A DNA stretch of 24,460 bases from CAZCGA01 sp964498075 (GTDB lineage: Bacteria > Desulfobacterota > Binatia > HRBIN30), in NCBI GenBank assembly GCA_964498075.1, contig CAZCGA010000102.1, positions 1-24,460 on the forward strand, given 5' to 3'. The position numbers and the translations under genes were made by a program. Positions 7,287-15,401 of this stretch are shown in pieces (within the stretch, counting starts at the first letter, position 1; every line of letters begins with the position of its first letter). The notes beneath the pieces were generated by a model, which saw only the letters and a program-made list of their open reading frames with translations, was not told where the DNA came from and searched no databases.

Positions 7287-9641
7287 TCAGTCGAAGTCGC
7301 GGAAGAAGTCCGGCGCGGGCGCGGAGGGCTCGGGGACCGAAGCTTTGACCGGCAGCGCCGCCACCGCGGTGGGCTCGGTGCCGCGCCGAAAGCATTCGAG
7401 GAAGCCGCCGCCGTCACCGGGCAAAGTACGCTGCCCGGTGTGCGGATTGATCAACACGAAGCTGATGCCCGCCGGCACGGGGAAGTCGAGGATCGGCTCG
7501 CCGTCGAGCGCGCGCTCCATGAAGCGCTCCCAGATGGGTGCGGCGATGTGTCCGCCCGTCTCGCCCTTGCCCAACGTGCGCTTCTCGTCGAAGCCCACCC
7601 ACAGGCCGGCGAGCAGCTGCGGCGTGTAACCGAGAAACCACGCGTCGTTCATGTCGTTGGTGGTGCCGGTCTTGCCCGCCGCCGGGCGCCCCAGATCCTT
7701 GGCGCGCTTGCCGGTGCCGTGGTCGATGACGCTCTGCAGCATGCTGGTGATCAGATACGCGGTTTCCGGAGAGATCACTTGCTCGGTCTGCGGGATGTTC
7801 TCGTCGATGAGGTTGCCTTGATTGTCGGTGATGCGGATGATGAAGCGCGGCTCGACCCGCTGCCCCTGGTTGGCGAACACGCCGTACGCCGCGGCCAGGT
7901 CGAGCAGTGTGACCTCCGACGAGCCGAGGGCCAGCGACAGGTTCGGGGCCAGCGGGCTGCGGATGCCCAGGCGCTGAATGTACTTGATCAGATACTTGAT
8001 GCCGATGCGTGTGGCGACCTTGACGGTGACGACGTTGCGTGAGAACGCCAGCGCTTCGCGCAGCCGCGTCGGGCCGAAGTACTTCTCCTCGTAGTTGTGC
8101 GGCATCCAGGTCGAGTTGTTGTCCTGAAAGGAGATCGGCTCGTCGACGACGATCGTCGCCGGCGTGAAGTTGCGCTCCAGCGCCGCCGCGTAGACCAAGG
8201 GCTTGAAGGCGGAGCCCGGCTGCCGCGCTCCCTGCACGGCACGATTGAACTGACTGCTGTCGAAGTTGTAGCCGCCGATCAGCGCCTTCACCGCGCCGTT
8301 GGTGGGATCGAGAGCGATGAACGACCCCTGCACCGAGGGCTCTTGATCCAGCACGAACTGGTAGGCGGTATCGTTGCCTGGCGGGTCGGCGAGCCGCACG
8401 CGGATGACGTCGCCGGTGCGGTACGTGTCGCCGCGGCTGCTGCTGCGCGCGGCGGCTGACTGCAGAACGCCGCGGAAGGGCCCGACCTGCACGCGCACTG
8501 CACCGTCGCGTGCCGCGCTGGTGCCGGCGGGGCTCACCAGCGCTTCGTAGGTGCGGCCGCGTTCCAACGGGTGTCCCTTCATCGCCTCGCGCTCGGCACG
8601 GATGAAGCTCTCGCCTTCCGCCGGGGTCAGGTGCCGCACCGTCCCCTCGAAGCGCTGTCGCACCGCCAGCTCCTGCAGCCCTTCGCGGAGCGCGGCTTCA
8701 GCCGCGGCTTGCATGCGTAGGTTGACGGCGGTGTGCACGCGCAGTCCGAGGGCATACAGCGCCGTCTCGCCGTAGCGCTCTTCGAGCAGGCGGCGGACGT
8801 GCTCGACGTAGTAGGGTGCGGCGATGTAGCTGCCCTTGCGCGAGGCCAGGGCGAGCGCCTCGCGCGCCGCCGCGGCGGCCTCGGCGGGGGTGATGAAGCC
8901 GACGTCGGCCATGCGTTCCAGCACGTAGCGTTGCCGCGCCTTCGCCCGCGGCCAATGCTTGAACGGCGAGTAGCGGCTGGGCGCCTGCGGCAAGCCGGCG
9001 AGCAGCGCGGCTTCCGCCAGAGTGAGGTTCTCCACGCTCTTTCCAAAATACTCCTGCGCCGCCGCGGCGACACCGTACGCACCGCTGCCGAGATAGATGT
9101 GGTTCAGGTAGAGGTAGAGGATCTCGTCCTTGGTCAGCTGGCCTTCGAGACGCAGCGCCAGCATCATCTCCTTGAGCTTGCGCTCGTAGCTCTTCTTCGG
9201 CGACAGCAGCAGCGATTTCACCACCTGCTGGGTGATCGTGCTGCCGCCTTGTACCCTGCCGCCGGCCACCAGATTGTTGATGGAGGCGCGCACGATGCTG
9301 ATCGGGTTGACGCCGCCGTGGCGGTAGAAGGAATCGTCCTCGGCGGCGATGAACGCGTTACGGACTACCGGGGGAATCCGCTCGATGGGCACCAGGTAGC
9401 GCTTCTCGAAGTAGAACTCGCCGATGACCGTGCCGTCGTCGGCCAGCACCTGCGTGGCCACGGGGGGCCGGTACTGCGCCAGCTTGTCGACGGGCGGGAG
9501 GTTGGTGGTGAGCTCCCAATAGACCAAGCCGACGGCCACGGCCGCCGAGAGGCTCAACGCAATCACCAGGAACAAGAAGAAGTTCCGGACCGTGCGCCCG
9601 AACCCAGCAGCACGGCGCGGACGAGATCGCGGGGTGGGCAT
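7287..9641 (-). CDS. mrcA: penicillin-binding protein 1A, bifunctional transglycosylase/transpeptidase
   Basis: The protein has 784 residues. An N-terminal cytoplasmic basic stretch and one membrane anchor (about 20-42) lead into a GT51 glycosyltransferase domain with catalytic Glu101 in E-D-D-S-F-Y-R-H-G-G, G-G-S-T-I-T-Q-Q (132-139), R-K-L-K-E-M-M-L-A and Y-L-N-H-I-Y-L-G-S-G-A-Y-G. An OB-like insert lies at about 330-430. The transpeptidase domain has the S-x-x-K nucleophile Ser477/Lys480 (G-S-A-F-K-P), S-x-N at Ser534/Asn536 and K-T-G at Lys657 (G-K-T-G-T-T). It polymerises and cross-links peptidoglycan in the periplasm. Length and motif order match PBP1A; the Pro/Ala-rich C-terminal tail is short. 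It is divergent from the signalling gene at 9815, across a 173-base gap. Confidence 0.95.
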   Translation of the reverse strand: MPTPRSRPRRAAGFGRTVRNFFLFLVIALSLSAAVAVGLVYWELTTNLPPVDKLAQYRPPVATQVLADDGTVIGEFYFEKRYLVPIERIPPVVRNAFIAAEDDSFYRHGGVNPISIVRASINNLVAGGRVQGGSTITQQVVKSLLLSPKKSYERKLKEMMLALRLEGQLTKDEILYLYLNHIYLGSGAYGVAAAAQEYFGKSVENLTLAEAALLAGLPQAPSRYSPFKHWPRAKARQRYVLERMADVGFITPAEAAAAAREALALASRKGSYIAAPYYVEHVRRLLEERYGETALYALGLRVHTAVNLRMQAAAEAALREGLQELAVRQRFEGTVRHLTPAEGESFIRAEREAMKGHPLERGRTYEALVSPAGTSAARDGAVRVQVGPFRGVLQSAAARSSSRGDTYRTGDVIRVRLADPPGNDTAYQFVLDQEPSVQGSFIALDPTNGAVKALIGGYNFDSSQFNRAVQGARQPGSAFKPLVYAAALERNFTPATIVVDEPISFQDNNSTWMPHNYEEKYFGPTRLREALAFSRNVVTVKVATRIGIKYLIKYIQRLGIRSPLAPNLSLALGSSEVTLLDLAAAYGVFANQGQRVEPRFIIRITDNQGNLIDENIPQTEQVISPETAYLITSMLQSVIDHGTGKRAKDLGRPAAGKTGTTNDMNDAWFLGYTPQLLAGLWVGFDEKRTLGKGETGGHIAAPIWERFMERALDGEPILDFPVPAGISFVLINPHTGQRTLPGDGGGFLECFRRGTEPTAVAALPVKASVPEPSAPAPDFFRDFD

Positions 9642-9763
9642 ATTCGCTATGGTGCACGATAACGGCGATAGCCCACCTGGTCAAGGAAGGTTCTCGAAGG
9701 CCGAATGCCGATGGGCTCGCATGCCGGGGCGGCCGCCGAGGGTTGGTCGGTGTCTTGCCAGAG

Positions 9764-9791
9764 TTGCAACGCAACCCGTTCGCTGTATAGT
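9764..9791 (+). promoter_or_regulatory. candidate sigma70-type promoter upstream of the signalling gene
   Basis: TTGCAA (9764-9769), a 16-base spacer and TATAGT (9786-9791) resemble -35/-10 boxes, placed about 25-30 bases before the ATG at 9815. The -10 box lies inside a 9-bp direct repeat, so a repeat-binding regulator would compete with polymerase. This is prediction by eye only. Confidence 0.4.
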
Positions 9792-9812
9792 GCATACATC
9801 ATACTGTATAGT
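9783..9812. repeat. 9-bp direct repeat spaced two helical turns
   Basis: CTGTATAGT occurs at 9783-9791 and again at 9804-9812. The start-to-start distance is 21 bp, which places both copies on the same face of the helix. The second copy ends two bases before the start codon at 9815. The layout fits an operator, possibly autoregulatory. Confidence 0.5.
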
Positions 9813-9814
9813 CT

Positions 9815-10966
9815 ATGAGGCAACATACGATCTTGGTCATCGACGACGAGCCGGCGAGCGTGCGGACGGTGGAACGGACGCTGGCCGAAGAGGCGTCCGT
9901 CATCACCACCACGTCCGCAACCCACGGGCTCGAGCTGCTGGCGGCGCAACCGGTCGACCTCATGATCGTCGATCAACGCATGCCCGAGATGAGCGGCACC
10001 GAGCTGCTGGCGCGCAGCGCCGTCGAGCGCCCCGAGGTGATTCGCATTTTGCTCACCGGCTACACCGGCATCGACACCCTCGTCGACGCCATCAATCAAG
10101 GACACGTGTACTACTACCTCACCAAGCCCTGGGAGCCGCAGGAGCTGCGCCTGGTCGTCCGCCGCGGCCTCGAGCGCTACGACGCCGAAGCCGAGCGCCA
10201 GCGGCTGCTCACCGAGCTGGCTCAGGCGTGCACGCGGATCCAACGCGAGGCCGACCAGAAGGGGCGGCTGCTGGCGCTGGCGACGCATGAGCTGGGCACG
10301 CCGCTCCACGTGCTCGCCAACGCGCTCGAGCTGATGGACGAGACCACCCTGCCCGCCGCAGCGCGTGCGTGGGTGGATACCGCACGGCGCAGCGCCGCGT
10401 GGTTGGCGCGCGGCCTGCAGCAAATGGCGACCGGCGGGCGCTGGCGGGCCCGCAGCCTGCAGCTGCACTGCCGGCCGATCGACCTTGCCGCGTTGCTCGC
10501 CGACCTGCGCCTTGCCTTCCATGCCGCCGCCGCCACGCGCGCCATCGCTTTGCGCCTCGAGGTGGCGTCGCGGCTCCCGCCGCTCGTCGCGGATCCGCTG
10601 TGGCTCAAGCGGGGGCTCGCCAACCTGATCTCCAACGCGGTGCGCTTCACGCCCGACGGCGGCGCCATCACGGTCACCGCGACCGCCACCCCGGCGGCGG
10701 TCGAGATCACGGTGGCGGACTCGGGGATCGGCATCGATCCGAGTCTGCTCGACGAAGTCTTCGAGCCGTTCTCGGCCGCCTGCGGTGACGTGTCGCTGCA
10801 CAGCTCCGGCCAGCATGAGTTCGGCTCGCGCGGGCTCGGCCTAGGCCTGGCGATCACCAAGGCGATCGTCGAGGAGCATGCGGGCAGCATTACGGTCCGC
10901 AGCCACCCCGGCGCCGGCACGCAGTTCTCCGTCACCCTGCCGCTGGCCATCGGCGGTATGGCGTAG
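9815..10966 (+). CDS. receiver-histidine kinase protein (REC-HisKA-HATPase)
   Basis: The protein has 383 residues. A receiver domain occupies about 4-120: acidic Asp10/Asp11, phospho-acceptor Asp53 in I-V-D-Q-R-M-P-E-M, conserved L-T-G-Y-T, and Lys in L-T-K-P-W. A short helix leads to a HisKA segment with His158 in A-T-H-E-L-G-T-P-L. A HATPase_c domain follows from about 240, with N-L-I-S-N-A-V-R-F-T (N box), D-S-G-I-G-I-D (G1) and G-L-G-L-G-L-A-I (G2). There is no membrane segment and no sensor domain, so it is a soluble kinase probably controlled by phosphorylation of its own receiver. No dedicated partner regulator is adjacent. There is no ribosome binding site; the bases before ATG 9815 are a direct repeat, so leaderless or weak initiation is possible. 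Confidence 0.92.
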   Translation: MRQHTILVIDDEPASVRTVERTLAEEASVITTTSATHGLELLAAQPVDLMIVDQRMPEMSGTELLARSAVERPEVIRILLTGYTGIDTLVDAINQGHVYYYLTKPWEPQELRLVVRRGLERYDAEAERQRLLTELAQACTRIQREADQKGRLLALATHELGTPLHVLANALELMDETTLPAAARAWVDTARRSAAWLARGLQQMATGGRWRARSLQLHCRPIDLAALLADLRLAFHAAAATRAIALRLEVASRLPPLVADPLWLKRGLANLISNAVRFTPDGGAITVTATATPAAVEITVADSGIGIDPSLLDEVFEPFSAACGDVSLHSSGQHEFGSRGLGLGLAITKAIVEEHAGSITVRSHPGAGTQFSVTLPLAIGGMA

Positions 10967-10999
10967 GCGAATCAAATTTGGGTAATATGACCGTTGCAG

Positions 11000-11323
11000 A
11001 TGTCTGCGGCGGAGGATCATAAGCCAGCGCTCCACTGCGCGCATTGCGGCCGCGAGGTGGCGGAAACCACCCACACCCGCACCGCCTATCGGGTGGACTA
11101 CTACAGCCTGCACACCGGCGACGTGGAGCCGGTGACCATGGCGCGTCCCGACGATCCGTCCGAGGCCGTCACCGTGCTGCGGCTGGTGCAGGCGACGAAC
11201 GTGGTGTCGTGCGCGGATTGCTACCGCCAGCCGCAGGTGCAGCGCGCGCGCGAGGTGCGCTTTCGCCCCGAGCTCGCCGCCGCGGAGCAAGACGCTTCGA
11301 GCTTGGTGGGCAGCGAGGACTGA
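11000..11323 (+). CDS. small Cys4 zinc-ribbon-like protein
   Basis: The protein has 107 residues. ATG 11000 is preferred over TTG 10994. Two C-x-x-C pairs (Cys13/Cys16 and Cys71/Cys74) could form a four-Cys zinc site joining the ends of a roughly 55-residue beta-rich insert. There is no signal peptide. I do not recognise a named family. It lies 33 bases after the kinase gene and only 3 bases before the MEMO/AmrB gene, so co-transcription with amrB is very likely; a role with AmrB is inference. Confidence 0.75.
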   Translation: MSAAEDHKPALHCAHCGREVAETTHTRTAYRVDYYSLHTGDVEPVTMARPDDPSEAVTVLRLVQATNVVSCADCYRQPQVQRAREVRFRPELAAAEQDASSLVGSED

Positions 11324-11326
11324 GCG

Positions 11327-12184
11327 ATGGCGCGCATCAAGTCGTCGGACCTTGCCGGGACCTGGTACGCAGGCAGCACGGCAGCGCTGTCGCAGCAGGT
11401 CGACGAGCTGCTGCAGACCGCCGGCGCAGCCGCGGTCACGGCGCCGCTGCGCGCGGTGATCGTGCCCCACGCGGGCTACGTCTACTCCGGCCGTGCCGCC
11501 GCCGCGGCCTATGTGTGTGTGATCGGCGCGGACTATCAGCGCGTCGTGATCTTGGCCCCCAGCCACTACGCCCACTTCCGCGGCGCGGCGGTCCTCGACG
11601 TCGACGCCTTCGAGACACCGCTCGGCCTCGTTTCGGTCGACGGCACCGCGGTTGCGACTCTGGCCGAGCAGCCGCTCTTCCGCGAGACGGCGGAGCCGTT
11701 TCGCAACGAGCACTCGCTGGAGATCCAGTTGCCGTTTCTGCAGCGGGTGCTGCCGCTGGCACGCGTGGTGCCGGTGCTGATCAGCGACCTGACGCCAGAG
11801 GACGACGCGGCGGTGGCTGCAGCCCTCAAGCGACTCGCCGACGACCACACGCTGTTCATCGTCAGCTCCGACTTCGTGCACTACGGCGCACGGTTCAGGT
11901 ACCTGCCCTTCCCTCCGGAGGGCGCGGAGCCGGTGCGGACGGCGCTCCGCGCGCTGGACATGGGCGCCCTCGATCGCGTGTGCGCCGGCGATGCCGCCGG
12001 GTTCCGCCGCTACGTCGAGGACACGGACGCGACGATCTGCGGCCGCATGCCGATCGCGGCGTTTCTGACCATGCATCAGCGACGCACTGCAGGACGGCTC
12101 CTGGCGTACTACACCTCGCTCGACGTGACCGGCGACTACGAGCACTGCGTCAGCTACGCCAGTATCGTATTTCCACGACTGTAA
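11327..12184 (+). CDS. amrB: MEMO1-family protein (AmmeMemoRadiSam system protein B)
   Basis: The protein has 285 residues, the normal length for the MEMO family, which is structurally related to class III non-haem iron dioxygenases. Recognisable blocks are G-T-W-Y-A-G near residue 10, V-P-H-A-G-Y-V-Y-S-G (metal-site His), L-A-P-S-H-Y, E-H-S-L-E-I-Q-L-P-F-L-Q, S-S-D-F-V-H-Y-G and the closing Y-A-S-I-V-F. In many prokaryotes the family occurs beside an AMMECR1-domain protein and a radical SAM enzyme; neither is in this window, so here AmrB is separated from them or works alone. It sits 3 bases after the zinc-ribbon gene and 96 bases before ptsP. Confidence 0.93.
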   Translation: MARIKSSDLAGTWYAGSTAALSQQVDELLQTAGAAAVTAPLRAVIVPHAGYVYSGRAAAAAYVCVIGADYQRVVILAPSHYAHFRGAAVLDVDAFETPLGLVSVDGTAVATLAEQPLFRETAEPFRNEHSLEIQLPFLQRVLPLARVVPVLISDLTPEDDAAVAAALKRLADDHTLFIVSSDFVHYGARFRYLPFPPEGAEPVRTALRALDMGALDRVCAGDAAGFRRYVEDTDATICGRMPIAAFLTMHQRRTAGRLLAYYTSLDVTGDYEHCVSYASIVFPRL

Positions 12185-12227
12185 GCTCCAGCGCTGAGAC
12201 TGGCGGGATTCTTCTCGGGTAGTTGCG

Positions 12228-12256
12228 TTGTCCGCCGCGTGACCCTGAGATATAAA
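12228..12256 (+). promoter_or_regulatory. candidate promoter of ptsP
   Basis: TTGTCC (12228-12233), a 17-base spacer and TATAAA (12251-12256) match the sigma70-type layout in the 96-base gap before ptsP, giving a short leader of about 18 bases. No strong ribosome binding site precedes ATG 12281. Predicted by eye. Confidence 0.45.
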
Positions 12257-12280
12257 CCCATCTGACGCGCCCAATCTGAT

Positions 12281-14689
12281 ATGGCTGAAGCGGCTACAGA
12301 GAGATCGGTCTCGCACGGCGGACCACGTCGCCGGCATAGCCTGCGATTGCTGGAGGACATCGGCGCGATCATCACGCACTCCTCCGACCAACGTGCCAGC
12401 CTGCAAAGCATCGTCGAGACCGTGGCCGAGCACTTGTCGATGGAGGTGTGCTCGCTCTACGTCTTCGAGCCGGCGGCGCAGGCCTTGACGTTGTGGGCGA
12501 CTACCGGCCTGGACCCCACCTCGGTCGGCAAAGTCACCATGGGTGTCGATGAAGGGTTAACCGGCATCGTCATCCAGAAGATGGAGCCGGTCATGGCGGT
12601 CGATGCGATGGCGCATCCGCGCTACAAGTACTTCCCGGAGACCGGCGAAGAGCGCTACCACTCGTTCCTCGGCGTCCCGATCGTCGATCAGCGCCAGCCA
12701 CTAGGTGTGCTCATCGTACAGACGTCGCGCCGCCGCCGCTTCACGCGGGAAGAGGTACGTCTGCTCAAGGCCATCGCCGTGCCGGTGGCGGGAATTCTGG
12801 CGCAGACCCATCTACGCGCCCGTCTGCAGACCAAGGAAGAGGAGCGCCTCTCGTATCAGCAACAGATGGTCGCTGCGATCGATCGCTTGCGCGACTACGA
12901 GACGCAGGCGGCGACGCGGCCTGCGGTACGCCAGGCGGGACAGTTCCGTCTGGTCGGGCTGGGCGCCTCACCGGGGTTCGGGATCGGCCGGGCGCACGTG
13001 ATGGCCTCGGGCGTCAGCATCGACGGCCTGCCGACGGAACGCCGCCACCCGTTGAAGCGCGAGGTCAAACGCCTGCGCACCGCCGTCGCCCGCTCGATCG
13101 AGGAGCTGGCGCGCACCCGGGACCGCATTCGCGCCACCGTTCCCGAGATCGATGCCGCCATCTTCGATGCGCAGCGGCTGATGCTGCAAGACGAAGGTTT
13201 CCTGAGCCGCATCGAGGCCCTGATTCGCGACGGCCTGAGCGTCGAGGCGGCGCTCGTGCAAACCGTCACCGAGTTCGTCGCCCGGTTCGCCGAGCTGGAC
13301 GACGCGTACATGCAGGACCGCGCCGCCGACATCAAGGACATCGGGCAACGCGTGCTGCGCCACCTGCTGGGCGTGAGCGAGCGCGACCGGCCGTTGGCCA
13401 AAGGCGTGGTGCTCGTGGCCGCCGACGTCTCGCTGTCGGATCTCGCCACGGTGGAGCAGCAAGACCTCAAGGCGTTGGTGCTGGCGAGCGGCGGCGTGAC
13501 CTCGCATGCCGCCATTCTCGCCAAGTCGCTGGAAATCCCCACCGTCGTCGGTGTCGAGCATGCCGAGGAGGCGATCCGTGAGGGCGACCAGGTGATCGTC
13601 GACGGCAATGCCGGCATCGTCTACGTGAATCCGACGGCGGAGATCGGGCGCGAGTTCGAGCGGCTCGATCGCGAGTACCGGGCCTTCAACCGCGACCTCG
13701 AGACCTTGCGCGACCTGCCCGCCGAAACCCTCGATGGCCATCGTGTCGGTCTGTACGCCAACATCGGTCTGCTCGGCGACATGAACCTGGCGCGCCTGCA
13801 CGGCGCCGAGGGCGTCGGCCTGTATCGCACCGAGGTGCCGTTCCTCTCGCACCGCGACTTCCTTACCGAGGAGGAGCAGGTGGAGATGTATCGGCGCGTC
13901 GTCGAGGGCATGGGCGGCCACCCGGTGACCATTCGCACGCTGGACCTCGGCGCCGACAAGTATCCGCGCTACTTCAACGTGCCGCGCGAGGCCAACCCGT
14001 TCCTCGGGTGGCGCTCGATCCGCATCTCGCTCGAGCTGCCCGAGATCTTCAAGGTGCAGCTGCGCGCCATCCTGCGGGCGAGCACCGCCGGGCCGGTGCG
14101 CATCATGTTCCCGATGATCTCCAGTCTGGAAGAGATCCGCCGCGTCAAGGAGCTGCTCGCCGAGGCACAAGACGAGCTGTGCGCTGCGGGCCACGCGTTT
14201 GCGCCGCACATCCCGATCGGCATGATGGTGGAAGTGCCGTCGGCGGTGTTCCTGGCGCCGGCGCTGATCGAGGAGGTCGACTTCTTCAGCATCGGCACCA
14301 ACGATCTGATTCAGTACGTGCTCGCGGTCGATCGCAACAACCGCAAGGTGGCGCCGCTCTATGAGCCGCTGCATCCCGCCGTCGTGCAATGCATCGCCAA
14401 AGCGGTCACGGCCGCGAAGCAAGCCGGCAAGCGGGTGACGATCTGCGGCGAGATGGCGGCGGATCCGGTGTGCACGTTGCTGCTCGTCGGGCTCGGCCTC
14501 GACGACCTGAGCATGGGGCCGTTCTTCATCCCGGTCATCAAGCGGCTGATCCGTGCCCTGAGCTACGAGTCGGCGCAGAGCCTGGCCGACGAGGTGCTCA
14601 CCCTGTCCACCGTCCGTGCCATCAAGAGCCGCATCTTCGAGACCATGCGCGACCTGGGCATGATCGACATCATGGAGATGTACCACTGA
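12281..14689 (+). CDS. ptsP: phosphoenolpyruvate-protein phosphotransferase PtsP (GAF plus PTS enzyme I)
   Basis: The protein has 802 residues and the domain order of enzyme I-Ntr. An N-terminal GAF domain (about 30-180) contains the typical R-Y-H-S-F-L-G-V-P-I block. The enzyme I N-terminal domain starts near 220 (L-G-A-S-P-G-F-G-I-G). The phospho-His swivelling domain carries His409 in G-G-V-T-S-H-A-A-I-L. The PEP-binding TIM barrel has G-L-Y-R-T-E, M-F-P-M-I-S-S, S-I-G-T-N-D-L-I-Q-Y and the active Cys722 in I-C-G-E-M-A. All catalytic positions are present. It takes phosphate from PEP and passes it to an HPr-like protein (NPr) in the nitrogen PTS; no HPr or EIIA gene lies in the window. The upstream genes are on the same strand. 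Confidence 0.95.
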   Translation: MAEAATERSVSHGGPRRRHSLRLLEDIGAIITHSSDQRASLQSIVETVAEHLSMEVCSLYVFEPAAQALTLWATTGLDPTSVGKVTMGVDEGLTGIVIQKMEPVMAVDAMAHPRYKYFPETGEERYHSFLGVPIVDQRQPLGVLIVQTSRRRRFTREEVRLLKAIAVPVAGILAQTHLRARLQTKEEERLSYQQQMVAAIDRLRDYETQAATRPAVRQAGQFRLVGLGASPGFGIGRAHVMASGVSIDGLPTERRHPLKREVKRLRTAVARSIEELARTRDRIRATVPEIDAAIFDAQRLMLQDEGFLSRIEALIRDGLSVEAALVQTVTEFVARFAELDDAYMQDRAADIKDIGQRVLRHLLGVSERDRPLAKGVVLVAADVSLSDLATVEQQDLKALVLASGGVTSHAAILAKSLEIPTVVGVEHAEEAIREGDQVIVDGNAGIVYVNPTAEIGREFERLDREYRAFNRDLETLRDLPAETLDGHRVGLYANIGLLGDMNLARLHGAEGVGLYRTEVPFLSHRDFLTEEEQVEMYRRVVEGMGGHPVTIRTLDLGADKYPRYFNVPREANPFLGWRSIRISLELPEIFKVQLRAILRASTAGPVRIMFPMISSLEEIRRVKELLAEAQDELCAAGHAFAPHIPIGMMVEVPSAVFLAPALIEEVDFFSIGTNDLIQYVLAVDRNNRKVAPLYEPLHPAVVQCIAKAVTAAKQAGKRVTICGEMAADPVCTLLLVGLGLDDLSMGPFFIPVIKRLIRALSYESAQSLADEVLTLSTVRAIKSRIFETMRDLGMIDIMEMYH

Positions 14690-14698
14690 GCGCAGCGG

Positions 14699-14775
14699 TC
14701 AGCGTTCAGCGATCAGCCTTCAGCTTCCGAACGGAACTATCCACGGAGCTGAGTGCTGACGGCTGAGTGCTGAGC
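14699..14775. repeat. 7-bp-periodic TCAGC/GCTGA inverted repeat
   Basis: The left arm is four 7-base units TCAGCNN (14699-14726: TCAGCGT, TCAGCGA, TCAGCCT, TCAGCTT). After a 21-base spacer the right arm is four units GCTGANN (14748-14775: GCTGAGT, GCTGACG, GCTGAGT, GCTGAGC). The arms can fold into a long imperfect hairpin with a 5-of-7 periodic core. It lies just after the ptsP stop and has no T-tract. A half-copy of the same motif occurs at 20300-20320. Confidence 0.75.
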
Positions 14776-14865
14776 GCTTCCGATCTGGACAAGCACGGTG
14801 GCTTCGCATACAAGACCGCCGTGTTGGCACGGAACAATCGACGGACAGAGGGCGCGGCTCCGGGG

Positions 14866-15375
14866 GTGCGAGATCGGGGCGGCGTACGCTGCGCCAGCGC
14901 GTGGCAGGGTCGGCTCGCGCTGCTGCTGGTGTCGCTGACCGTCTGGGCATTGCCGGCGGCCGGCGCGCCCGCCGCCAAGGCGGAACCAAAACCCAGGCCG
15001 ATCAGCCCGGCGGAGATGACGCAGCGGCTCAATGCCGTGGCCGAAGCGCAGCGGTTGCTGGCCGTGGATCTCTCGCAGCTGCGCGATCAGCTCAACGCCC
15101 TGCAGCGCGCCATCGCCGAAGGGCGCGATGAGATCCGGCAGAGCCGTGACGAGGCGCAGGGCGGCCTGGACCAGATCAAAGGCATGCGGGAGGAAGTGCG
15201 TGGCCTGTACGTGGAGAGCAGCGGGCTCAAAGGCGACATCGCGCAGGTCGGCAAGCAAGTGGAAGAGTCGGAGGGCAGCTTGGGGAGTTTCCGACTCAGC
15301 GCCGGAATCGTGGTGGCGGTGGTGATCGTGCTGCAGATCGTGCTGGTGGGCTTGATGTTTCGCGGGCGTGCGTAA
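14866..15375 (+). CDS. small exported coiled-coil protein with a C-terminal membrane anchor
   Basis: The start is uncertain. GTG 14866 gives 169 residues with a basic N-terminus and a signal-like hydrophobic segment (L-A-L-L-L-V-S-L-T-V-W-A-L-P). The same frame is open to GTG 14767, but that lies inside the TCAGC repeat. GTG 14821 is another option; none has a good ribosome binding site. The middle (about 40-130 from the GTG) is a long Gln/Glu/Arg-rich amphipathic helix, probably a coiled coil. The last 25 residues are a membrane helix (I-V-V-A-V-V-I-V-L-Q-I-V-L-V) followed by basic F-R-G-R-A. It may be a periplasmic helical protein anchored at both ends. No family is recognised. It is followed after 26 bases by another exported protein gene. 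Confidence 0.7.
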   Translation: MRDRGGVRCASAWQGRLALLLVSLTVWALPAAGAPAAKAEPKPRPISPAEMTQRLNAVAEAQRLLAVDLSQLRDQLNALQRAIAEGRDEIRQSRDEAQGGLDQIKGMREEVRGLYVESSGLKGDIAQVGKQVEESEGSLGSFRLSAGIVVAVVIVLQIVLVGLMFRGRA

Positions 15376-15401
15376 TACTGGGGCGCCGACGGGGATCGCA
15401 C

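Noticed and set aside
9783..9812. Minimal CRISPR-like or iteron-like array
   Set aside because: There are only two 9-bp copies and no further units; an operator is the simpler reading.
11044..12222. A 392-codon plus-strand frame overlapping the zinc-ribbon and amrB genes
   Set aside because: It is an alternative frame of two convincing genes, dominated by Arg, Gly and Ala, and has no ribosome binding site.
10841..12433. A 530-codon open frame on the minus strand opposite the zinc-ribbon and amrB genes
   Set aside because: It overlaps three well-supported plus-strand genes, and its composition is shadow-like with no recognisable motif.
12968..14686. A 572-codon open frame on the minus strand opposite ptsP
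   Set aside because: It lies entirely antisense to a gene with full catalytic motifs. Its translation is rich in His, Arg, Asp and Gln, which is typical of the complement of GC-rich codons.
14767..14865. N-terminal extension of the exported coiled-coil protein from GTG 14767
   Set aside because: The start lies inside the TCAGC/GCTGA repeat, and the extension (L-S-A-S-D-L-D-K-H-G-G) does not look like signal-peptide or protein-family sequence.
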